This document shows, piece after piece, positions 32,101 to 51,640 of a stretch of DNA of 64,000 nt; within the stretch, counting starts at the first letter, position 1, and every line of letters begins with the position of its first letter. Below the pieces are notes generated by a model. It was not told the DNA's origin, did not search any database, and saw only the letters and a program-made list of their open reading frames with translations. Source of the DNA: Nissolia schottii. Lineage: Eukaryota > Streptophyta > Magnoliopsida > Fabales > Fabaceae. Location: contig QANU01030043.1 in the NCBI GenBank assembly GCA_003254905.1, forward strand, positions 1 to 64,000. Reading direction: 5' to 3'. Both the position numbers and the translations under genes were made by a program.

Positions 32101-33335
32101 TGATGAAAGCCAAATCTACGTGTTTGTTCAAGGCTTTTGTCAGAAGCTTAATTTGAACTTTCAGTCGTTTCAAAATAATATATCCTTCTTTACAGCTTTC
32201 AGATCCACAAGGGATCCAATTGCAGTATAGTCGGGTATAGTCGAATCCACAGAGAGTTGCAAAAATACCATTCTTGAGTTTAGTTAATTAAACAATGAAG
32301 TGAAGGATTGGTAAATTGTTGATAGTTTAAATATGTAAATAAACGACATAAAGTAAATAGGCAACTAATCAGAGGTAGATCCGGAAGCTTGTTGGGAATT
32401 GAATCATATCATAGTTTCATGCATCCAGTTACTTGTTACACAGGACTATCATTTCATTGATCGCCCGCCACCAGTTCTTAACTTATTCATCGCTTTCGCG
32501 CATGAAAAGATCACAGGTTTCCTTTGTTAAACTGTCACTTTCGCACACAAGCTTAACAAAGTACGCCAGCATTATTCCAGATGTTAAAACGGCTAATCCT
32601 TATTCCAGTTACGACAATTAAGATTAGATGAATTGATATAGATCCGGCTCTAATGATTGTAACTTTCGTTCACAACTTTCAAGCCTAGAATCTAGTTAAG
32701 CATAGCAATATTGACATTAATTTGGTTATGACTTGATTAGTATAACTTTCGTTCATACAAATAAGTCCCAAATCAAGAATCAAAACACTAAACAAAAGCT
32801 AGCATTAAGCATAAAATCATTCAAGCAAATCATAAGAAATTGATAAGTTCATATGCAATAGTACATGGATACAATCATACTACAATACTCATCAAAATCC
32901 CAACAAAAAGAGGATTAGAAATCCATATTACAAGAGAATCTCAGAGGCAAGGTTTGGACGCATACCATGACACGTTATCACGCTATCATGACAGCGGTTC
33001 GCCGAGCTTCTTCGATCTCCTGGCTCCTTCACCGGCCTCCTCTTTGTTGCTAAACTAACCTATGCTTACAAGTACAAAGGAAATGTAAAATAAATGGATT
33101 CTGGAAGAGGGGAGGGATGTTTTCAATGAATGCCTCTGGTCCTCTATTTATAGGCAAATTCTGATGGTCATCGCTCAGCGGTTTGGGTACTACTGTTGAG
33201 CGGTTTGAGCTGTTTCGCTGAGCGGATAGGCTGTATCGCTGAGCGGTGTAATCATTTCACGCGGCGTAATACATGCTCTGGCAGCTTTTTGCAGGGGCGG
33301 CGCTGACGTGTCAGGGCGGCACCGCAATCCAGGTT
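32101..33335 (-). repeat. LTR-like repeat, Athila/Tat-type 3' end
   Basis: On the minus strand a TATA box (TATAAATAGAGG, 33152-33141) is followed by about 1 kb of AT-rich leader-like sequence and then CTCTGTGGATTCGAC (32254-32240) plus ATACTGCAATTGG, a phrase typical of the end of Athila/Tat-type gypsy LTRs. Upstream lies a cluster of GAGCGG/CCGCTC repeats (33172-33250). The expected TGGCGCC primer-binding region is not present before the junction at 32100. Assignment is by remembered sequence style, not alignment. Confidence 0.5.
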
Positions 33336-33336
33336 N
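33336..33336. other. Single N at the paralog breakpoint
   Basis: An undetermined base lies where the truncated kinase copy meets the LTR-like repeat. The true distance between the two is unknown. Confidence 0.9.
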
Positions 33337-34467
33337 AGGGTTTAAGGAAGTTGGTAGCACTGGTTGTGAGGATTGAGCATTCAATGATGAGTCAAATTTG
33401 TTGGTCAAGGGAGCATTGCTGATAGCTCTAGATTCTACAGCAACTCTACTAATGTCCCTCTGAATATTTTGCCTGTCCAAATCAAGCATATCATTTGCTG
33501 AAAAGCTGACGCCAATAAGGGTTGAGTTTCTTCTTGATCCCAAGTCCATGCCATTAATAGCAACAACATACTGGACCTCAGAATCATCACCCATGCTACT
33601 GAGACCAAACTGAGAATCCTCCAAATCACTCACTGAGAACAAAAACATCCTAGGCTTTTGTGAACCTTCTCTGTCTACTACATGATTACATTCCTCCATC
33701 ATATTCTGCAAATCCTCATCAGATGATACAGATACCAACGCATCAAGATCTTCCCCAGGAAGCTGATACTTGATTGCATGAACCTGGTTATAGATTAACA
33801 ATGCTTTCTGCATGAGCTCCTGCCAACATATGTCCTTTCTTAAACGAAGAATACGTGTTTCACCTCCAACATACCTTAGCTTTCCATCACAGGGTCGAGG
33901 TAATATTTTACCACCAAAGCTACAAAGGAACTTCACTATCATTGATGAGCTATCTGAACCTCGAGAAGAACCATACCCATGCACAAACTGTCTACTGTCC
34001 TGAGTGATTGAAGTTCTTGGTATTGATCGAATTGACCCATAGTTGCTTCTGTCTCCATGTAATAATGTGTTCATTCTATCAAACTCTTTTGGATATTTCT
34101 CAACCATTGAGAGCATGGAAATGTCTGATCCACTTTCAGATCCAGCATGGTTGATGCCTAAAATGCCTTTTAGTTCCATATATCCTGTTGTATAATTGGA
34201 ATTGGAATCACTGACATTTGAAAATACAGGTTTCTGGAGATTCACCCTATCTCTCATAAATTCGAGTGCGAATTCCTCACCCGTCTGTATGGAGTAATTA
34301 AGTACAGGTTTCGCCTCTGACATACTGAGGTCAGATGGTCTTCTACTTGTATGCATGCTATCCAGATGATCCGGCATTACTGACTGAGATCCAGGCTGGA
34401 ATTCGTCATTTCTAGGTTCCATGGTATTGCTTAGAATCGGATTTTGTAATCTTGATTGTTCCATCAT
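33337..34467 (-). pseudogene. Truncated copy of the PB1 Raf-like kinase gene
   Basis: From ATG at 34467 the minus strand encodes 377 codons that closely match the N-terminal third of the complete kinase at 49484-46812: MEPR, LNYSIQTGEEFALEFMRDRVN, a full PB1 domain (MIVKFLCSFGGKILPRP to PRMFLFSVSDLED) and SRRNSTLIGVSF. It has about seven extra residues (KYPKEFDR region). Similarity ends near 33347 (QPVLPTS), about ten bases before the N. There is no kinase domain. The frame is undamaged up to the break, so it is young or constrained. A PB1-only protein could in principle bind PB1 partners, but no in-frame terminator of its own is present; the open frame only runs on into repeat sequence. Best called a truncated duplicate. 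Confidence 0.88.
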
Positions 34468-35680
34468 ACTATCTTTTTTTCTTCATAAATGAAGAATTCA
34501 TTTAAAGTCTTGAGTCAAATAGAAGTTCTAAACTTCAGTAACTGACCAGTTAGTCACCATTTAGAAATTTGAAGACATATCTACAATCTTGGAAACTATC
34601 AAGACTGATTGTGTACTTTTTCCCCCCAAAATGCAAATTAAATGTGAACCAATAGCCCTGTAAGCACAATGGAATTCAAGACAAGGAGTTTTAACAAGAA
34701 GTTAACATGAAACAAGATGTTACAATAAATGGAAAGAAATATATGATAACACTGCCGTCAACTATAAATCATAAGCGACAAAATGAACAACTGAAAAGTC
34801 CTACACAATAGCAGCCTGATCCTTTCGTAAAACTGAAAGGTCGATTTAGGGCAGTTGAGTGGTGCTATTTAGTGGACAAACCCCACCATCCTTTCAATGG
34901 CTAAAGGGTAATTATGTCTCTGCGGCATGACTTGAATCACTATGCATCACCGTAATATGCAATCTTGAGAATGTTTCAGTAAGTTTTCAAAAAAATTACA
35001 CACATCTCTAGTCCTTCCAAGTCTAATTCTGGGATTGGTGAGCCCTCCCCTCAATTAATCTCAGATAGTCTTAAGCACTGAATTCCACAAATGTGTTTTG
35101 AAGTTTTGATGATCATACAAGCAAGAAAAACTTCAAAAGCCGTTGCCTTCAGCGATAAATAAGCCAATTATCACGCAAGTAGCAGCAAAGCAAAGACCAT
35201 CAGTGATTTCTTCTCTTAAATGTTAAATTTAGCAAAACTGATCATAATCTAGAATCCACTAGAAACCTAATCAGAATCCTTTCAACTCCATCTCCATTCC
35301 TAAACGCAAAATTGTCAATCTAGGGTTCTGTCTATATAACAGTTGAATACTTCCCAGTGAAGCCCAAAAAAAAAAAGACAAATACACCATGAAAGAGATG
35401 AAAATACAAAACAGTAAAAATAAACAGAATATGAAACTGAATCTAGCTACCCAATGACGAGAAAAATAAGAATAAAACAAAAATGTTCTCTTACCCAATG
35501 CTCCAGTTCAAACGCGGCAGGTATGGTTCAGGAATGGACCAAAGGAAAAACCCATTATTCTGCCTTCAGAAAGCAGAGCTTTCAGATGAAAACGAAAATG
35601 GAACCCACGTTTTTTTTTCCTTCGTAAGTTGACACGCATTAAAGTTTTGCTTCACACACACTGTGCATCAACTTGTACTT
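34468..35680 (-). promoter_or_regulatory. Duplicated leader and promoter of the truncated kinase copy
   Basis: This interval is alignable with the 5' leader of the complete gene (49485-51480). Shared landmarks are the pieces around 34660 (AATGTGAACCAATAGCCCTGTAA), the ACTCCATCTCCATTCCTAAAC block near 35285, and a leader exon with donor at 35494/35495 (minus strand, CATTGG|GTAAGA) followed by ATGGTTCA and GGAAAAACCC. The duplication thus includes transcription and splicing signals, not only coding sequence. Confidence 0.7.
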
Positions 35681-36441
35681 CAAACTTCAACCCTTTCTGC
35701 AGAAAAAGACGGTTCCTTCTTTCTTTTTCTTTTTTATTTTCTTTTTCTTTTTCCCTCTCCATCCCATTTTGTTTGTGCCGAAAAAGAGTTTTATTTTATT
35801 TTTCTTCTTTTTGTTAAATGGTAAATAAGTAGTATTAATTAACTGTTTTTCATGATAATGATATGTTAGAACAATCACTAACAATTCTTTTTTCTTCAAA
35901 AAAAGCATTAAGAAAATTTTAAGCATAAAAAAATAATCATTAGCAATTTATTGTGGATTTGATCTAAATATTATTATATTCTATAATTTAAAACTAAATT
36001 CGATTGCATGAGTTACAAGCGAGCCAAATGTTTATTTTATCTTTTCTCTTCTTTTATTTTATATGGAAAAGTCTTGGTGTACATCAATATTGGTACCACC
36101 GTACAGTCAACACATTTATTGGCTCACATGAGATACGTATTTTGCATACCAAAGCTTACTACTCTCATTTGCGTCTCATAGCTCAACTTCGACTTTCTCA
36201 CTCGTGCTGCGAGCCAACAACCATTGTTTCTCACTCGTGTCGCCAACCAACAGCCATCACTTCTCCATCCTCCATCCCATGAGGCTCTTTTCTTGGTTGT
36301 TTCTCCATCTTTCATCACGCAACTCGTCTCCATTCCGCGAGACTCACCATCCTCCATCACCATGATTTTCTCTTTTCCTCAATGAATGCTCGGTTGATTG
36401 TGTTGGATCTGCAGAACTACATATTTGTGAACAAACTCATA
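35681..36441. other. Intergenic, nothing recognised
   Basis: A T-rich/TTTCTTTTTC low-complexity tract (35715-35810) lies upstream of the duplicated leader. After it no gene or known repeat is recognised. Confidence 0.5.
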
Positions 36442-36710
36442 TACTGAGAATGAAGAAACCCTTGTATTATATATGAACAAACACATATACTGAGAATGAA
36501 CAAACCCATGTACACTGTATGAACAAACCCATATGCTGAGAATGAACAAACCCCTATATTATATATGAACGAATTCATATATTGAGAATGAACAAACTCA
36601 TCCATGCATATAGAGCAGTTTATGAACAAATCCTGAGAAAGAAAAAACCCCTGTATTATATATCAACAAATCCATATACTGAGAATGAACAAACCTCTGT
36701 ACACAAACAC
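36442..36710. repeat. Minisatellite, about 46-base unit, six copies
   Basis: Copies begin near 36442, 36485, 36531, 36577, 36632 and 36672. Each has ACTGAGAATGAACAAACCC followed by a TATTATATATGAACAAA-like half. Units differ in length (about 40-57 bases) and are diverged, so the array is old. Confidence 0.85.
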
Positions 36711-36867
36711 TATTTGAAAGACTCTCGAATAATTAAGATTCCCTAAAGCCCTCTGGTGGCATCACATTTTATGAAAATGGGTTTGCTACCATTTGCATGC
36801 CCGTGACTCCACTAAAGGACACTTGCTCCAATAATCCACAAGATAACCTAAAGCTTTGATACCACTT

Positions 36868-38990
36868 TGTCACGACCCAACCGGAGTCATGACCGGCGCT
36901 TAGGGAACAACGGTCCCTAACAAGCCCTACATACCAAATTTTTTAGAAAAATGGACATAGTTTCCCTTGTATATAGGCTTATCCCAAAAAAGAACACAGA
37001 ACACCTATAACCAATTTACAATTCAACCGATCCATTTGAAAGTCCAGAAGTTATCAATGAAAAGAAAACATAGTAGTTTTAAAAATCCAAAATAATCCTT
37101 AGATTACATATTTAAATTCTAATCAATATATAACTACATAACTACAAAAGCGAGAATATGTCAAATCCTGCATGTGGGTTTACTGGAACATTATAATAAA
37201 AAATAATACAATAGTCTAGCAAAATATGATCCAGAACAAGTTGGACTCACCACAAGAAAGGAAATCCTCTGCGAGCTAAGAGGTAGGAGGAACAGAACTC
37301 AGATCCACACCTGTGTGTGAAAAGGGGGGAAACAACGAAGAGTGGGTGGTTGGTATATATTATTATAGTACACAAGGGCAAAGTGAGAAAAATTATAATA
37401 TTTACAATATATGTATCTAAACAGAAAATATCCTTTTTGTCCCAACATAAAGCTTCCCATAAACCACATTTTCACGGAATCCATCATGCCAAGATATAAC
37501 ACAACATCAACAAGGTGTTAGAGTCGTTACTCTAACATACACTTAATAAACTGAAATCATTGATTTCAATGTTCTGGGCTAGTATGGTTTGTCCCCTTAC
37601 TAGCGAGGGCATATAATTGGAATGTGGCCTGCGTGTTGGGCTAACATGATATGTACCTTACTAGCAAGGGCATACGTCATGGTGCACCAAGTCTAACGCC
37701 TACTGTCGTTGGCTACAAATCCTAACAGGACTTCACCATAAACCATGTATCTAACATTAAAAGTATTCATTTTCTCACATCATGTTTTTCCATAACTAAT
37801 TCAACCATTTCAGACAGAATATATTTATAAACCAAAACCAATCCAAACTTTCTTTTCTCGGCATCTTAATTGCAAAGCATTTGTTTCCAAAACAAAGAAC
37901 ATTGTCAATGTAAAACAATATGCAGTAAATGATTTTTCATGCAATGATTACTAATAGGTCTAGTCGCACGTGTTAGTTCATAAAAAATTTCCCTTTCAAA
38001 AACATATAGTTCATATTTCTTTCCAAAATGTCTAAAGGCCTCAACTTCAATTTCTCAAAAGAACCAATTTGACTCTTACAAGACTTTCTAAAACACATTT
38101 TCAATTCACATATATACACATATATATTAATATAGAAAAATAAACTACAATTACAACTTAATTACTCACGGCATTAGCCTCAAGGAGGCGAAGGGATAGA
38201 TCTATGGAACGGTCAGAGCTTAGGAAAAATCGTCGGAGCCTCCCAACATTATAAATAAGACAACAAGGTCATGTGTTAGAACCAATTTAACCCGAATCAT
38301 TAATATTCACAAATTTTCAACCTAGGGTTCCAAGCAATCTAATCATAGAATTGAATAATCAAGTAGCCAAATCAACGACAACACCAACAAGAGATTTAAA
38401 TTATGAAATTACCCTTGATGACCCAAGAGAAGGGAATTTCGGGTAGAGCCCTAGGGTCACCACCAAAAGCTCTAAGAGATCTCCAATGGAGATTCTAGAG
38501 AGAAAGCAAAGAAGGATGATGATGATATTGGAGATAGAGTGAAGGATTTGAATAGACTTTTAGTGATTTCGAAGGTTTGAGGAATATTTGGTGTTAGGGT
38601 TTCGGATTTTTTAGAGAGAAGAGAGAGAAAAGAGTGTCAGAGAGAGAGAGAGTTAAGCAAAAATGAACCTCTCGCTCTTAAAACACCCCTGGACACAAGT
38701 CATTCAAATGACTTAGTGTGTCATTCGAATGACTTGCCCCTAGAACCCAAAAAATCACAAAATTAATCAAGTCGTTCGAATGACCTATTGAGTCATTTGA
38801 ATAACTCATCATCTGTGGCCTCAGATATGAATTTTTCAACATTTATTCGAATGAAACAAGTTTTCATTTAAATGAATGAGCCCTAAAACTTAAATTCCAA
38901 CTAAACACTGGTCTCGAATTCAACAAAAAATCAATATAATGAATAATTAAAGAAATAAATAAATAAATAAATAGATAACTAAAATGAAAT
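36868..38990 (-). repeat. LTR remnant with primer-binding site
   Basis: At 36868 TGTCACGACCC starts a stretch which on the minus strand ends GGGTCGTGACA and is followed by TGGTATCAAAGC (36864-36853), the tRNA-iMet type PBS. This marks a 5' LTR end on the minus strand. The rest (to about 38990; the far end is uncertain) contains two direct copies of a CTTACTAGCRAGGGCATA phrase (37596 and 37658), a (GA)n run at 38640 and the palindrome cluster. No gag or pol remains, so it is a solo or truncated LTR. Confidence 0.6.
38698..38876. repeat. Cluster of 14-base palindromes
   Basis: GTCATTCGAATGAC, a perfect palindrome, occurs at 38720-38733. Variants lie at 38699-38712, 38771-38784 and 38792-38805, and related ATTCGAAT and TTCATTTAAATGAA at about 38845 and 38863. 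Confidence 0.85.
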
Positions 38991-39265
38991 AAACTTAAAG
39001 TGTATACATATGTAAAATAAATAATTAAGTTATTTGACATCACAAGATCATTGGGAGAATTAGAATGTAATCAAAGTTTGTTAAGAGGAATATGCTGAGT
39101 CATTTCTCTGCCAACTAGTGCTATGCTTCTCTGTTTGCTGGTGTTGCTTTGGACTCGTTGATGATATTGGACTTGGCATCTTTATCCTTATGGTTGGGCC
39201 CGATGCCTGTTAATGTGAGACTCTTCCCTCTATCCATTACACTAAACTTTTTCACTCTTTCTTTT

Positions 39266-39446
39266 TTTAAGTTGCCTGCCCTGTATCCAAGACTTAGCCT
39301 GGGCTAATTTGGGTCGACCAGGGTCGTGCACCTGGCTATGGCAGGTGAGTCTCACTACGGGAATAACTGCGTACACAAGGTTTCGAACTCAGGACCTTGC
39401 TTAAGCGATATCAAGCCGCTTACCACTTGAACCAACCCCCGTTGGT
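39266..39446 (-). mobile_element. tRNA-derived SINE with 20-base target duplication
   Basis: On the minus strand the element begins ACCAACGGGGGTTGGTTC, carries an A-box-like GGTTCAAGTGGTAAG and a B-box-like GAGTTCGAAACC, and ends in an A-rich tail. It is flanked by ACTTTTTCACTCTTTCTTTT (39246-39265) and ACTTTTTCGCTCTTTCTTTT (39447-39466), a 20-base direct repeat with one mismatch. These are the hallmarks of LINE-mobilised SINE insertion. Confidence 0.85.
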
Positions 39447-39466
39447 ACTTTTTCGCTCTTTCTTTT

Positions 39467-40673
39467 ATTGAGGTACAATTTCTAACAATTGAAAAATTAT
39501 AAAAGATGAAAAACTAAAATCCATTAAACTCTATGATTGTTCCTCTATTGTTCCTTCTTCCACACACTACGTTACGTATGAATTCCTAACAATCGATTCA
39601 ACATTCAAGTTAAAAATTGATGGACTTTTAGTTCAAGAAACTTGAAAAACTCTCTCTCACCACTGACGATTTTCATACCATGATATCATTGAGGATTCAA
39701 ATATTTTCTCACAATTTTTCGTTCAAGAGTGAAGAATGAGAAATTCTCTCTTCAAGTTTGAGGAGGAAAAAAAAATACTCCATACACCCATTCGAACAAA
39801 ATCTCAAAAGGCGAAATGATGAGATATATTTTTCTCCCTCATGGTTTGCATAATTGGTGAGAATGAAAAGATGGGTAGGTTATTGGAATATATCATCTCA
39901 TGTGAAATATTTCACATGGTGTATTAATTTTTACCATTACCTATAATTTTTTAATATGAATCCTGTGCTTTATCTCATTCTTTATCAAAGATAAAAATCA
40001 ACTCGTAATCAAAGTCATGTAAAATTTTCACATGAGAATTCATTCCCCGTAGGATATTCATTCATGGCTAGTCCGCTAGTGCAAACAAGTACAAACACAG
40101 AAGTAATCTCATTTAAAATGTGCAAAAACATTATGTTTGGGGGGGTAAAAAAAAAAAGAACAATAAACTACAATTACTGCTGTCAGGTTTCAATGGAAAA
40201 TGCCTTTTTGTTTAACTACCACGTTTGGAAAGAGTAAAAACCACTCACTCACTACAATTGCCTGCCAAGTATAGAACGATGTTGTATAAAATCCACTGTT
40301 TGTTTTAACATCTGAAACTGAGGGTGGAAAGGAATTCGAGGACATGGAAGGAGAATTGTTGTGTAAAGGAGGCAGAAAAGGCCATGCATTCTACAAATAC
40401 AAATGAGTTGATTTAGGCTTTAACTCAAAAAAATTGTAAAGACCAGTATCAACTATACGCTTCACGCTTTATACATGGAAAATCTACTAGTCTGGCAAGA
40501 CTTGCCTAAGTAGTTTGCAGTTGATTTTAACATGCACCCTGTAATCCTCCCTTAAAATATAGAGGATACCTGATAGCATTGCCCCTGGTATAATTTTACT
40601 GCAATGAACACATTTAACAGTACCAATCCCAACATTGGTTCAATTAGGGATCAAAACCAGCATTGTCATTAAA
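39467..40673. other. Intergenic, 3' flank of the kinase gene
   Basis: AT-rich, no gene recognised. The last few hundred bases before 40674 are presumably the 3' UTR of the minus-strand kinase gene. Confidence 0.5.
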
Positions 40674-49484
<8,811 letters not shown>

Positions 49485-50163
49485 CACAGCATCTTGGTCT
49501 CTTTATATAAGAAGAATTCATTCAAAGTCTGTATCCAAAAAAAAAAAAATAGTTCTAACTATCAGTAACTGGCAGTTATAGTCACCATATAGAAATTTGA
49601 GAAGCATCTGCAATCTTAGAAACTTTCAACGTATATCATATTTTCCCAAAATGAAAATTAAATGTGAAGTAATAGCCCTGTAAACACAATGGAATGCAAG
49701 ACAAGAAGCTTTATAAATGTTAAGCTAGAGAAAGAAATACTGTAGAGCTACAAAGGCCTCCATAATGGCAGCCTGGACCTTTTGTTAAAATAACGTATTT
49801 TTTATATAATAAATAAATGGAATTGGGGAAGTGAAGTGATGGGGTGATTCAATTGGGAGAAAAACTCAGACAATGAATGATGTAATATGATTTAACTTGA
49901 ATCAATTTTATTTGATTCACAAATAAAATTCCATGTTTGGAACTCCTCATTAAAAATTGGGATTTGAACTAATTTAACAATCAAATCTGATGTCTGAAAC
50001 TCATTAAAACGGAAGTCTATTTTATTTTCTTAATAGGCTATTTAGTAGGGGTAAATTAGTTAAACTATAATTAAATTTACAACTAAATCAATTCCCACCA
50101 AATCCTACCAAATATTATAAGATTTGTAAAACCAAAAAAAACAATCATGAGATTTTAAAAACC

Positions 50164-50377
50164 ACTGGCCCGTTTGGTTTCTATTTTCATTTTTGCTTTA
50201 GTTTCCTTTTAATTACAAATTTGTCACTTTGTTTTCAAGATTTTGAGAAGGAAATGTTTTTAAAAAAAAACCTTGATTTTAGTGTTTCCTTCACAAAATC
50301 CCAACAGTGGGAAAACTAAATAAAATAGGGTGACAACTTTGTAATTAAAACTGAAAACAGAAACAAAGCAGCCCCAA
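50164..50377. mobile_element. MITE-like foldback in the kinase leader intron
   Basis: The left end GGCCCGTTTGGTTTCTATTTTC is mirrored by the complement of GAAAACAGAAACAAAGCAGCC at the right. About 214 bases. It is similar in style to the MITE at 20676, but a clear target duplication was not found. Confidence 0.5.
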
Positions 50378-50480
50378 ATTTTGTTGTTATTATTTTTTAA
50401 CATTCCAAACACAAGAATTGATTTACCAAATAAAACAGATCGAATCCTATTTTTTCACAGCATTTCTATGGTGGCAATTT

Positions 50481-50815
50481 GAATTATGCATCACTGAGAT
50501 ATGCAAAGCTTGTGAATGTCTCAACAAGTTCTCCAATAAACTTCATAGATCTAGTTCTGCAACTATAATTATGACTTGCAAGCTCTGGATTCAATTAGGC
50601 TCTCGTGTTCAAGTATTAAACTCTATAAAGTGTTTTGAATTTGATTAATCATAAGAGCAATGAACTTAACAAGCAGTTGCAAAGCTTGAATTATGCATCA
50701 CTGAGAAATGCAAAGCTTGCGAATGTCTCAATAAGTTCTCCAATAAATTGCACAGATCTAGTTCTGCAACTATAATTATGAAAACTTGCAAGCTCTCTGC
50801 ATTCAAATAGCCTAT
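50481..50815. repeat. Direct duplication in the kinase leader intron
   Basis: About 125 bases occur twice (50481-50603 and 50688-50815), sharing GAATTATGCATCACTGAGA and GATCTAGTTCTGCAACTATA. The matching region of the truncated copy (near 34940-35030) appears to have a single diverged copy. Confidence 0.8.
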
Positions 50816-51127
50816 TGCTCATGTATTAAAATAAAGTGTTTCGAATTTGATTTATCATAAACTTAACAAGCCAGTTGCCCAAGGGGTCAATAAACCAACT
50901 ATGAAAATCATAATTGCAGGTAATATCCGAGCAAAGACCATTACCAAACACAAAATACCAAAAACCAAATTCCTTTAAGTTTGATTTAGCAACTTTAGTC
51001 ATAATATAGACTCATCCTTAGACACAAGATTCCTTCAACTCCATCTCCATTCCTAAACCTAAGATTATCAACCTAGGGTTCTGGCTACTATAACTGAACT
51101 TCACAATGAAACAAATAACACCCAAAA

Positions 51128-51225
51128 CAAAACAATAGCAATAATAATAACTGTAACAATAATAATATTAATAATAATAATATAATCATCATCATAATAA
51201 TAATAATAACAAGTATAATAAAAGC
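51128..51225. repeat. (AAT)n-type microsatellite
   Basis: Imperfect AATAATAAT/AAC array in the kinase leader intron. Confidence 0.85.
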
Positions 51226-51640
51226 AACTAAATAACCGATAGAATACGAAGCTACCCATTGAAGAGAAAAACTAGAGAAAAAACAAAACTTTATCTTACC
51301 CAAATGCTCCAATTCAAAAGCTGCAGCTATGGTTCAAAAAGGGCCCAAAGGAAAAACCATTTTTTTTCAGACAAAATCAGAGCTGATGAAAATGAAAGGA
51401 ACCGACGGTTTTTTTCCTTTTCCTCGATGTGGATCGCGCATTAACGTTCGTTTCACACAGATTGTGAATCAACTTATACTTCAAGTTCAATCCTTGGTGC
51501 TTGAAAAAGCTCTCTTTCTCTCTCTACCCAGTTGCCACCGTCCTTCCGTCTTCGACTCTGCTGAAAATTGTTTTATTATTATTTTTTTGTTTTGCTGAGT
51601 TTAGTCAAACGAGACGAGAGAAAGCACCCAATTCCCTAAA

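Larger units (their letters stand above)
49485..51640 (-). promoter_or_regulatory. Leader, leader intron and promoter of the kinase gene
   Basis: A presumed leader exon (51300 to about 51480) ends in a donor CATTTGG|GTAAGA (51299-51298). The leader intron then runs to shortly before the ATG at 49484. The same donor context is conserved in the truncated copy. The promoter would lie above about 51480. A (TNN)n AT microsatellite and a local duplication lie inside the intron. Transcript ends are inferred. Confidence 0.55.

Noticed and set aside
33190..33335. C-terminal extension of the truncated kinase copy past the N
   Set aside because: The open frame continues only across an undetermined base into LTR-like GAGCGG repeats; similarity to the full gene ends near 33347.
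35690..35926. Lys-rich small protein
   Set aside because: Translation of a TTTCTTTTTC low-complexity tract.
39395..39440. tRNA gene on the minus strand
   Set aside because: A-box and B-box are present, but no cloverleaf with acceptor stem can be formed, and the unit has a SINE body, A-rich tail and target duplication.
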